From Primula veris (Eukaryota; Streptophyta; Magnoliopsida; Ericales; Primulaceae), in NCBI GenBank assembly GCA_963682055.1, contig OY821751.1, positions 62,001 to 126,000 on the forward strand: DNA of 64,000 bases. Reading direction: 5' to 3'. Numbering within the stretch: position 1 is the stretch's first letter; every line of letters begins with the position of its first letter. The notes beneath the pieces are model-generated. The model saw only the letters and a program-made list of their open reading frames with translations. It was not told the DNA's origin and did no database searches. A program made the translations under genes and the position numbers. This document shows positions 1 through 24,204 of this stretch, one piece after another.

Positions 1-3000
1 CCGAGTACTATAGGCCATAAATCCAAGAAATAAAAGGACAATTTGAAATCTCAATAAAAGCATTTTCTATAGGCCATAAAATTAAGTAAAAAATGGCTGA
101 AACGAAAAATGATAAAAACCGTGTACTATAGCCATAAATTCAAGAAATAAAATGTCGATGTATAATCTCGATAAAAGTGTGTGTTATATAAAATCATACA
201 AAAAAATGCCGAAACAAAAAACGGTAAAAACCGTGTTGTATAAGCCATAAATCAAAGAAATAAAAGGACAATGTAGAATATCAATAAAAGTGTGTGCTAT
301 ATAGGCCACAAAATCATTCAAAAAATGGCAAAAACGATGTACTATAAGCCATAAATCCAAGTAATAAAATGACAATAACAAATCTTCATAAAAGTGTGTG
401 CGGTCACAAAAACATGTAAAAAAGGGTAGAAACGAAAAACAGTAAAAACTGTGTACTATACGCCATAAATCCACGAAAGAGACAATTTAAAATCTAAATA
501 AAAGTGTGTTATATAAGCCACAAAATCATTTAAAAAAAAGGGCATAAACGAAAGACATTATAAACCGTGTACTATAAGCCATAAATCCAAGAAATAAATG
601 ACAATGTCAAATATCAAGTAAAGTGTGAGCTAAAGGCAACAAAATCATGCACAAAATGGCATAAACGAAAAATGTCAAAAAGCCTGTACTATACGCCATA
701 TATCCAAAAAAGTAACACACTATAAAATATCACTAAAAGTGTGTGCTTATAATAGGCCACAAGATCATGGAAAAAAGGGAGGAAAACAAAAACTGTAAAA
801 ACTTTGCACTATAGGCCATAAATCAAATAAAGAAAGGGACAATTTAAAATCTCAACAAAAGCGTGTGCTTATAGGCCATAAAATCATGCAAAAAAAAAGG
901 AGAAAAAAAAATGGTAAAAACCTTGCACTATAGGCCATAAATTCAAAAAAGAAAAACACAATATAAAATCTCAATATAAGCATTTGCTATAGGCAACAAA
1001 ATCATGCAAAAAAAGGCAAAAACGAAAAACAGTATAAGTCGTGTACTATAAGCCATAAATTCAAGAAATAAATGACAATGTCGAATATCAATAAAAGCGT
1101 GTGCTAAACCATAAAATCATGAAAAAAAATGGCAAAAACGAAAAATGCCAAAAACGGTGTACTATAAGCCATAAATCCAATTAATAAAATGACAATAATA
1201 AATCTTCATAAAAGCGTGTACAGGTCACAAAATCACGTTAAAAAGGGTAGAAACGAAAAACAGTAAAATTTGTATAATATACGCCATAAATCCATGCAAG
1301 AAAGGGACAATTGAAAATCTCAATAAAAGCGTGTGCTATAGGCCACAAAATCATGCAAAAAAGGACATAAACGAAAAATAGTAAAAACCGTGTACTACAA
1401 GCCATAAATCCAAGAAATAAATGACAATGTCAAATATCAAGAAAAGTGTGTGATATAGGCAACAAAATCATGCGGAAAATGGCATAAACGAAAAATGCCA
1501 AAAAGCGTGTACTATAGGCCATATATCCAAAAAAGAAAAACACAATAAAAAATCTCAATAAAAGCATGTGATATAGGCCACAAAATCATGCAAAAGAGGG
1601 AGAAAACAAAAAACGGTAAAAACCTTGCAGTATAGGCCATAAATCCAAAAAAGAAGAACATAATATAAAATCTCAATAGAAGTATGTGTTATAGGCCACA
1701 AAATCATGCAAAAAGGGAGGAAACGAAAAATGGTAAAAAGCTTGCACTATAGGCCATAAATCAAAGAAGGAAAAGAACAATTTAAAATCTTAATAAAAGC
1801 GTGTGCTATATAGACCTCAAAATCATGAAAAAAAAGGCAGAAATGAAAAAAGGTAAAAATCGTGCACTATAGAATATAAATCCAAGAAAGAAAAAGACAA
1901 TTTAAAATCTCAATATAAACGTGTGCTATATAGGCCACAAAATTAAGAAAAAATGGCAGAAACAAAAAATGCTAAAAACGATGTACTATAAACCATAAAT
2001 CCAACTAATAAAATGACAATAATAAATCTTCATAAAAGTGTATGTTAGGTCACAAAAAACATGCAAAAAAAAGGGTAGAAACGAAAAACAGTAAAAATTG
2101 TGTACTATACGCCATAAATCCACGAAAGAAAAGGACAATTTAAAATCTCAATAAAAGCGTGTGTTATAGGCCACAAAATCATGCAAAAAAGAGCATAAAT
2201 GAAAAACAGTATAAGTCGAGTACTATAAGCCATAAATCCAAGAAATAAATGACAATGTCAAATATCGAGAAAAGCGTGTGCCATTGGCCACAAAATCATG
2301 CAAAAAAGGGAGGAAAGGAAAAACGGTAAAACCTTGCACTATAGGCCATAAATTCAAGAAAGAATATTACAATTTAAAATCTCAATAAAAACGTGTGTTA
2401 TAGGCCACAAAATCATGAAAAAAAGGCATAAATGAAAAGCGGTAAAAACCATGTACTATAAGCCATTAATCCAAGTAATAAATTAACAATAAAAAATCTC
2501 AATAAAAGTGTGTTATAGGCCACAAAATCATGCGAAAATTGGTAGAAACGAAAAATAGTAAAAATCGAGTACTATAGGCCATAAATACAAGAAATAAAAG
2601 GACAATTTGAAATTTCAATAAATTCATTTGCTATAGGCCACAAAATCAAATAAAAATGGCTGAAACGAAAAACGATAAAAACCATGTACTATAAGCCATA
2701 AATCCAAGAAATAAAATGTCGATGTAAAATCTCAATAAAAGTGTGTTCTATGGTACACAAAATCATGCAAAAAAATACAGTAACAAAAAACGGTAAAAAC
2801 CGTGTCCTATAATCCATAAATCCAAGAAATAAAATGACAATGTAAAATATCAATAAAAGCGTGTGATATAGGCCAAAAAGTCATGAAAAGAATGGCAGAA
2901 ATGAAAAATGCCAAAAATTATGTACAATAAGCTATAAATACAAGTAATAAAATGACAATAATAAATCTTTATAAAAGTGTGTGCTATAGGTCACAAAATC

Positions 3001-6000
3001 ATGTTAAAAAGGGTAGAAATGAAAAACAGTAAAAACTGTGTACTATACGCCATAAATCCACGAAAGAAAATAACAATTTAAAATTTAAATAAAAGTGTGT
3101 GCTATCGGCCACAAAATTATTCAAAAAATGACATAAACGAAAACCAGTATAAACCGTATATTATAAGCCATAAATCGAAGAAATAAATGACAATGTCAAA
3201 TATCAAGAAAAGTGTGTGCTAGCAACAAAATCATGCAAAAAATGGCATAAACGAAAAATATCAAAAGGTGTGTACTATAGGCCATATATCCAAAAAAGGA
3301 AAAACACAATATAAAATCTCAATAAAAGCGTGTGCATGCCACAAAATCATGCAAAAAAGGGTGGAAACGAAAAACGGTAAAAACCATGCACTATAGGCCA
3401 TAAATCAAATAAAGAAAATGACAATTTAAAATCCCAATAAAAGCGTGTGCTATATGCCACAAAATTATGCAAAATAGGGCATAAACTAAAAACAGTAAAA
3501 ACCGTGTACTATATAAATCGAAGAAATAAATGACAATGTCAAATATCAAGAAAAGCGTGTGCTATATGCAACAAAATCATGCACAAAATGGCATAAACGA
3601 AAAATTCCAAAAAGTATGTACCATATACCCAAAAAATAAAAACACAATATAAAATCTCAATAAAAGCGTGTGAAATAGACCACAAAATCATGCAAAAAAT
3701 GGAGGAAACGAAAAACGGTAAAAATCTTGCACTATTGGCCATAAATCCAAGAAAGAAAAGGACAATTTGAAATCTCAATAAAAGCATTTGTTATAGGCCA
3801 CAAAATCAGGTAAAAAAGTGCTGAAACGAAAAACAATAAAACCATGTAATATAAACCATAAATCCAAGAAATAAAATGTCGATATAAAGTCTCGATAAAA
3901 GAGTGTGTTATATTGTCCACAAAATCATGCAAAAAAAATGCATTAACAAAAAATGGTAAAAACCATGTCATATAAGCCATAAATCCAAGAAATAAAATGA
4001 CAATGTAAAATCTCAATAAAAGCATTTGCTATATGCCACAAAATCATGCAAAAATGGGCATAAACGAAAAAGGCCAAAAAACGTGTACTATAAGCCATAT
4101 ATCAAAAAAAGAAAAACACAATATAAAATCTCAATAAAAGCGTGTGCTATAGGCCACAAAATCATGCAATAAACGGCGGAAATGAAAAACGATAAAAGTC
4201 GTGCACTATATCGCATAAATCTAAGAAAGAAAATGACAATTTAAAATCTCAATAAAAGTGTGTTCTAGGCCACAAAATCATGCTAAAAAATGCAATAACA
4301 ACAAATTGTAAAAACAGTGTCCTATAAGCCATAAATCTAATAAATAAAATGATAATGTAAAATATCAATAAAAGTGTGTGCTATAATCCACAAGATCATG
4401 CTAAAAATGGCAGAAACAAAAAATGACAAAAACGGTGTACTATAAGCCATAAACAAAGTAATAAAATGACAACAATAAATCTTCATAAAAGTGTGCTATA
4501 GGTCATAAAATCATAAAAAAATGGGCGAAACGAAAAACAGTAAAAACCGTGTACTACGCCATAAATCCACGAAAGAAATAGACAATTTAAAATCTCAATA
4601 AAAGTGTGTGCTATATGACAAAATCATGCAAAAAATTACATAAATGAAAATTAGAAAAAAACTTGTACTATAAGCAATAAATTCAATCAATAAAATGACA
4701 ATGTAAAATCTCAATAAAATCGTGTGTTATAAACCACAAAATCATACAAAAAATGGCAGGAACGAAAAATGGTAAAAACTATGTATTATAAGCCAGAAAT
4801 ACAAGCAAGAAAAGAACAATATAACATCTCAAAAAAAGTGTGTATCGTATAGGCCACAAAGTTATGAAAAAAAGGCAGAAATGAAAAACGGTAAAAACCG
4901 TGTACTATACCATAAATTCAAGAAATAAAATTAGAATGTAAAATATTAATAAAAGCGTGTGTTCTAGGCCACAAAATAATGCAAAAAAGGGCGGAAACAA
5001 AAAACGATAAAAACCGTGTACCGTAAGCCATAAATCAAAGAAATAAAAGGTCAATGTAAAATCTCGATAAAAGTGTGTTATGTCCACAAAATCATGAAAA
5101 AATACAGTAACTAAAAATGGTAAAACTTGTGTACTATAAGACATAAATCCAAGAAATAAAATGACAATTTAAAATATCAATAAAAGCGTGTGTTATAGGC
5201 CACAAATCATGCAAAAAAGGGCAGAAATGAAAAAACGTTAAAAAGCGAGTATCCATAAATCTGAGAAAATAAAAAGGCAACGTAAAATATCAATAAAAGC
5301 GTGAGCTATAGGCCACAAAATCGTCCAAAAAAGGGCAGAACCGAAAAACGGTAAAAACCATGTAACTTAGGCCATAAATCCAAGAAAGAAAATGACAATT
5401 TAAAATCTCAATAAAAGTGTGTGCTATAGACCACAAAATCATGCAAAAAATAGCAATAACGAAACTAGTAAAAACCGTGTACTATAAGCCATACATCCAA
5501 GAAACAAAATGACAATGTAAAATATCAATAAAAGCATCATGCAAAACATGGCGGAAATAAAAAAAAACGGTAAAAAGTGAGCATCCATAAATCTTAGGAA
5601 AAAAAAAAGACAAATAAAAATATCAATAAAAACATGAGCTATATAGGCCACAAAATCATGCAAAAAAGGGTGGAAACAAAAAAGGGTAAAAACCGTGCAC
5701 TATAAGCCATACATCCAAGAAAGAAAAGGAAAATTTAAAATCTCAATAAAAACGTGTATTATAGGCCACAAAATCATGAAAAAAAGGGCGGAAACAAAAA
5801 ACGGTAAAAGCGTCTACTGTAGTGCATAAATTTAAGAAAGAAAAGGACAAAGTAAAATATCAATAAAAGCGTGAGTTATATGACACAAATTCATGCAAAA
5901 AATGGCTGAAACAAAAAACGATAAAAACTGTGTACTATAGGCCATAAATCCAAGAAAGAAAAAGACAATTTAAAATCTTAATAAAAGTGTGTGCTATATG

Positions 6001-8385
6001 CCACAAAATTATACAACAAATAGCAGAAACGAAAAACAGTAAAGACCGTATACTATAAGTCATACATCCAAAAAATAAAAAGACAATCTAAAATATCAAT
6101 AAAAGCATCATGCAAAACAAGGCAGAAATAAAAAAATGGTAAAAAGCGAATATCCATAAATCCGAGAAGAAAAAAAAAAAGACAAAGAAAAATATCAATA
6201 AACCCGTGAGCTATATAGGCCACAAAATCATGCAAAAAAAGGCGAAAACGAAAAACGGTAAAAACCGTGCACAATAGGACATAAATCCAAGAAAGAAAAG
6301 AAAATTTTAAAATGTCAATAAAATTGTATGTTATAGACCACAGAATCATGAAAAAAAAGGGCAGAAACAAAAAACAGTAAAAGCGTCTACTATTATAGTC
6401 CATAAATTTAAGAAAGAAAAGGAAAAAGTAAAATCTCAATAAAAGCATGAGCTATATGCCACAAATTCATACAAAAAATGGGTAAAACAAAAAATGATAA
6501 AAATCGTGTACTATAGGCCATAAATCAAAGAAATAAAAGGTCAATGTAAAATCTCGATAAAAATGTGTGTTATACAGTCCACAAAATCATGCAAAAAAAT
6601 ACAGTAACAAAAAAAGGTAAAAACCGTGTCCTATAAACCATAAATCCAATAAATAAAATGACAATGTAAAATATCAATAAAAACGTGTCCTGGCCACAAA
6701 CTCATGCAAAAAATGACAGATTCAAAAAATTCCAAAAAACGTGTAAGCCATATATCAAAAAAAAGAAAAGTACAATATAAAATCTCAATAAAAACGTGTG
6801 CTATGGCTACAAAATCATGAAAAAAAAAGGCATAAACGAAAAAATGGAAAAAAGCGTGTACTTTTAAGCTATAAATTCAATTAATAAAATGACAATGTAA
6901 AATCTCAATAAAAGCGTGCGCACAAAATCACGCAAAAATGAGCAGAAACGAAAAATGGTAAAAACTATGTATTATCAAACAGAAATTAAAGAAAGAAAAG
7001 AACAATATAAAATCGCAATAAAAGTGTGTATTGTATAGGCCACAAAATCATGAAAAAAATGCAGAAATAAAAAACCGTAAAAACCGTGTACTATATTAAT
7101 TAAATAAATAAAATGACAATGTAAAATATCAATAAAAGCATGTGCTAGGCCACAAAATAATGCAAAAAATGACAGAAACGAAAAAATGGTAAAAGCGTGC
7201 ACTATGTCCATAAATCTAAGAAAGAAATGAACAACTTCAAATCTTAATAAAAATGTGTGTTAGGCCACAAAATCATGAAAAAAATGGCGGAAACAAAAAA
7301 CGGTAAAAACCATGTACTATAAGCCATAAATCCAAGTAATAAATTGACAATAAAAAACCTTAATAAAAATGTATGCTATATGCCATAAAATCATGCGAAA
7401 ATTGGTAGAAACGAAAAACATTAAAAACCGAGTACTATAGGTCATAAATCCAAGAAATAAAAGAACAATTTGAAATTTCAATAAAATAATTTGCTATAAG
7501 CCACAAAATCAACTAAAAATGGCTGAAACGAACAACGATAAAAATTGTGTACTATAAGTCATAAATTCAAGAAATAAAATGTCAATGTAAAATCTCGATA
7601 AAAGTGTGTTATATGGTCCACAAAATAATGGGAAAAAATACAGTAACAAAAAACGGTAAAAACCTTGTCCTATAAGGCATAAATCTAAGAAATAAAATGA
7701 CAATGTAAAATATCAATAAAAGTGTGCTATAGGTCACAAAATATAGCACACGCTTTTATTGATATTTGACAAAATCATGCAAAAAATGGCAAAAAGTTCT
7801 ATAGGCCATATATCCAAAAAAGAAAAACACAATATAAAATCTTAATAAAAGCGTGTGTTATAGGCCACAAAATCATGCAAAAAAAGACGCAAACGAAAAA
7901 CAGTAAAAACTGTGTATTATACGCCATAAAATCATGAAAGAAATGGACAATTTAAATCACAATAAAAGCATGTCCTATAGGCCACAAAATCATACAAAAC
8001 AGGGCAGAAACAAAAAACAGTAAAAACCGTGTACTATAGCCATAAATCTAAGAAATAAATGACAATGTCAAATATCAATAAAAGTGCGTAGGCAACAAAA
8101 TCATGCCAAAAATGGCAGAAACGAAAAATGTCAAAAAACATGTACTATAGGCCATATATCAAAAAAAGAAAAACACAATATAAAATCTCAATAAAAGCGT
8201 GTGTTATAGACCACAAAATCATGCAAAAAATGACGAAAATGAAAAAATGGAAAAAAGCGTGTACAATCTATAAATTCAAAAAATAGAATGACAATGTAAA
8301 ATATCAATAAAAGCGTGTGTTATATGCCATAAAATTATGCAAAAAATGGCAGAACCAAAAATTGCTAAAAATCGTGTTCGACTTG
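1..8385. repeat. Satellite tandem array, monomer about 105-118 bp
   Basis: The stretch consists of about 70 head-to-tail degenerate monomers. Each contains recognisable blocks in a fixed order: 'gccataaatccaagaaa', 'acaatttaaaatctcaataaaag', 'ggccacaaaatcatgcaaaa', 'gaaacgaaaaacggtaaaaacc' and 'gtactata'. Spacing between successive 'ccataaatcc' blocks is mostly 104-118 bp. The array is already running at base 1, so its left end lies outside the window; the last clear monomer fades out near 8385. Short minus-strand ORFs here (Phe/Leu-rich, up to 131 codons) come from the base composition and are not genes. The AlaRS stop codon lies only about 0.65 kb to the right. Whether this is pericentromeric, subtelomeric or interstitial cannot be told from the window. 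Confidence 0.95.
7701..7770. repeat. Inverted monomer fragment forming a hairpin inside the satellite
   Basis: Within the otherwise head-to-tail array, bases 7741-7770 are the reverse complement of the 'gtcaaatatcaataaaagcg' block of the monomer. With the direct copy at about 7701-7722 they form a stem of roughly 22 bp around an 18-nt loop. This is the only clear strand switch I see in the array. Confidence 0.8.
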
Positions 8386-9025
8386 TGTGTTCAAGTGGTA
8401 AACAAAAAAATCATAACGGACACAACAATATGCCGTATCGTACACCTCATGCCGTATCGTACTGTTCATTCCCAAACACTACACTAACATCAGTTTCCGA
8501 TATGCAAAGTAGGAAGCGAAACCGTAAACAGAAAAAGATGACTAAAAACATTATTGATTTTCGCAACCGCATGCAACACTACTTGTAATGGTTGCAACAA
8601 TTTGATTTGATGTAGTTATTCATGAAAAAGGTTTTCCATTGAGATTGATGGGCCAAAATTTTGCCTTGACAAAAGTCAAAAACCTTCAATGACATGAATT
8701 TTGCTTCTAAACAGTAATACTCGTAAATGACCAGAAACTAGATGAGGTCACCAATACAGAAAAGCTTTATATAGGAACAGAAACTTAAACAACTGAAGAA
8801 AAACGACAACCATCTGATCACTAAGAAGATTTAGTGAGGCAATCAGCAAACTGAGGTGAAAGCTAAAAGAGAAAATTCCACTTCAACCATTTCTATCTTT
8901 GTTTTGTACAAATAAGTTTGCTTTGTGGTGGTAAACAAATCAGACAGCATATACTGTCGCATTCAATTTCAGCTATTTCATGTAAAAAAATATGCTAAAA
9001 AATACTTAAAAATGAAGAGCGCTCC
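8386..9025. other. Gene-free spacer, probable 3' flank/3'UTR of the AlaRS gene
   Basis: This is unique-looking AT-rich sequence between the satellite and the AlaRS stop codon. The part nearest 9025 should be the 3'UTR of that minus-strand gene. An 83-codon ORF at 8337-8588 (plus) starts in the satellite and shows no recognisable domain, so I do not annotate it as a gene. Confidence 0.5.
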
Positions 9026-21813
<12,788 letters not shown>

Positions 21814-21817
21814 CCAT

Positions 21818-22480
21818 TACTATATTACTAGTCTTACTAGGGTTTTATCAATCTCAATTTCATTACTATATTACTCTCTACAACTAAACAATTCCCCCCC
21901 CCCCCCAACTCATAATAAACTTAGCAGTAACTAAGATTTGATAGTCAGTAATTAATTCATATAAATTAAAATAAAGTAGAAAGAGAAACAAAGGTAAGAC
22001 GGACGGACGATACTCTCTCTCTCTCTCTCTCTCTTCCGATATCCCCCCCCCCCCCCTTCTTCTTTGTTTGTTTTTTATTCTGAATTTATTTTTAATATTA
22101 TATTAATACGGACTGAGTACAATAATAACTTGTACTAGTAGCAGTAAGTAAGTAGCCCTCCTCTTCAATTTTACTTTTACTCTCTTTCTTCACTTACATT
22201 TTTACATTTTTACATTTTTACATTTACATACTAACTAATTACTAATAACTAATAACTATTACTTACTTTAGTTTATTATACTAATACTACTACTCTCTCC
22301 GCTACTCTACCCACACCTATTTCAAACACTAATTTAATTTTTAATTTTTATCTTTTTTTTATATAATTATCATATTATTGTAATTAATAAAAAAATATAT
22401 TTGTATTTTTAGAAAAAAAAATCTCATTTGATTTGGGTTGCCTTATTATAATAAAATATATACACTCCTCCTTAAATACA
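21818..22480. promoter_or_regulatory. Upstream/promoter region of AlaRS with homopolymer C and CT tracts
   Basis: This is the 5' flank of the minus-strand AlaRS gene. It holds runs of 13 C (21894-21906) and 14 C (22043-22056) and a CT dinucleotide tract at about 22013-22034, which reads as GA repeat on the gene strand. GA/CT tracts are common near plant transcription starts. No convincing TATA box was found, and the C runs are prone to sequencing error. Confidence 0.4.
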
Positions 22481-22579
22481 CACTTTAATAATTGACTTTT
22501 GAGACAGTCTGTTTCTTGTGTTTTTATGGCCAACAATTCATAACTCTGCATATTTATTGAATTTTGAGATTGTTCATTT

Positions 22580-22892
22580 TCTTGAATGTTTTCATGGCCT
22601 ATCTGGCCTGTTTTCATAGGCTACCTACACCGTTTGTTTCTTCCGTGGACTATAGGACTCGCTTTTATTGACTTTTTTTTAGATGATTCGGTTTTTATAA
22701 GGTTTTATGGAATACACGATTTCTCGGCTTTTTCAAACTATCCATTTCTTGCATGGTTTTATGACCTACACTAAGCTTTTTTAAAAGGCGTGTTATACAC
22801 GATTTTATCAAATATTGAGAGCATAGATTTCTTGCTTAGTTTTATGGCATATAGTACATACTTTTATCGATCGACATTCCATTTAGTTTTAT
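22580..22892. repeat. Degenerate satellite relic in inverted orientation
   Basis: Blocks such as 'catggttttatgacctac' with 'aagctttt', and 'gtggactataggactcgctt', match the reverse complement of the satellite at 1-8385 ('catgattttgtggcctatag', 'cacacgcttttattgag'). Copies are much more diverged than in the main array. The MULE is inserted at its right edge, and a little similar sequence resumes after 29838. Confidence 0.6.
22884..22892. repeat. MULE target-site duplication, left copy
   Basis: The sequence is tagttttat, identical to 29830-29838. It lies in satellite-like sequence. Confidence 0.95.
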
Positions 22893-23150
22893 GAGTTTTT
22901 TGCCAAAATGGCCCACTGGGTACAATTAATGCCCAGAATGGGCTACCTTTCTGAAATATTCCCAAAATGGTCTACTTTCGAAAAACGACCGATCGAAATG
23001 ATTAAAACGACCGGTCGTTTTATTATTGAACTCTCTGGAACAATTTGGACAATAAACGATCGATCGAATTGTACAATACGACCGGTCGTTTTTCAGACAA
23101 AAACGATCGGTCGTTATGTACAATTCGATCGGTCGTTTTTATTGTGAACT
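22893..23150 (+). repeat. MULE left terminal inverted repeat
   Basis: This repeat is the inverted partner of about 29570-29829. It contains several copies of the ACGAYCGGTCGT/ACGACCGATCGA family. More such motifs continue inward to about 23250, beyond the inverted repeat itself. The 79-83 codon ORFs in both TIRs are mirror images of one another and are not genes. Confidence 0.9.
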
Positions 23151-23339
23151 CACTGGAAGAAATCATACCTAAAACGATCGGTCGTTTCTGAAAAACGATC
23201 GGTCGTCTGTTGAAAAACGATCGGTCGTTTTTCAGAAACGACCGATCGACTGTAAAGAATTTACAGAACAAGGATTTTTTGCAGTTTTGGACACTGATTT
23301 GACAAAAAATATATAAAAACATGATCCCCTTTTTGAACA

Positions 23340-24200
23340 TGATCTCTTAAAAAATGATGTCGTAAATTAATATGTTTAGTACGAGAGTGTTGGATCGGAT
23401 TTTTCGAAAGATTTATGCACTAGACTAGTATTATCACATAAAATGATGTCGTAAATTAATATGTTAGGTACAAGATGTGTAGGTGACGTTTTACTAAACA
23501 TCCGATTTAAAACAAGGAAATGTCACAACATCCGATTTAAAACGAAGTTAAACAAATCTAAACGATTAAGGAAAACGAACGATAAAATGCAAGCGAAAAA
23601 TTGGCCATAGTTTTGCCTAAAAACGGTCAATCGCCACAAATGAAAACAACAAAAACAACTAGATATATATGCGCACAAGTTATAATAACATCAAAATCGC
23701 ATTTGTAGAATTATAATAACATCAAAATCACAACGTCATACAAATTAACACGTAATGATAAATAGCAACATAACATAAAAAAGATTCATAACATAAATGC
23801 AAAGCGTTTGCTACTTATTACATCAAAAACAACGTAGTTCGAAAAGAAAATGAAAAACAAACGAAATACAACGCAAAATAAAATAGGGTATTTCTCCCCC
23901 TTTAACATCATTAAAAACATCGCCACAAATGAAAAACAATACATATAACCCAATCAACTAGCAATATATGCGCACCAAATTCAATAAAGTGATTAAGATA
24001 AAAACGCATACTATAAGTGCACAAACTCACAACGCATAAGCAACATAATAATGATTCATAAAATAAAGCGTTTGCTACTTATTACATCAAAAACCAACGT
24101 TGTTCGAAATCGAAAGAAATGAGAAATACAACGCAAAAACAAAAGAGAGGGTATTTCTCCCCCTTTTACATCATAAAAAAAAAAAAAAAAAAAACGATAT
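23340..24200. repeat. Partly duplicated non-coding segment inside the MULE
   Basis: Two diverged copies of a block of about 260-290 bp lie in tandem. 'cgccacaaatgaaaa' recurs at about 23631 and 23921, 'gcgtttgctacttattacat' at about 23804 and 24067, and 'tatttctccccctttt' at about 23889 and 24150. A smaller repeat, 'aaatgatgtcgtaaattaat', is at about 23351 and 23439. This lies 3' of the 447-aa ORF. Confidence 0.7.
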
Positions 24201-24204
24201 CCGC

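Noticed and set aside
184..7703. Many minus-strand ORFs of 60-131 codons in the satellite
   Set aside because: They are Phe/Leu/Tyr-rich readings of A-rich repeats, recur in variants from monomer to monomer, and show no domain or splice context.
8337..8588. 83-codon plus-strand ORF at the satellite edge
   Set aside because: It starts in the satellite, has no recognisable domain and lies antisense in the AlaRS 3' flank.
22908..23147. 79-codon ORF in the left end of the MULE and its twin at 29563-29814
   Set aside because: They are mirror images because they lie in the terminal inverted repeats; they end at unrelated points and carry no signal of a protein.
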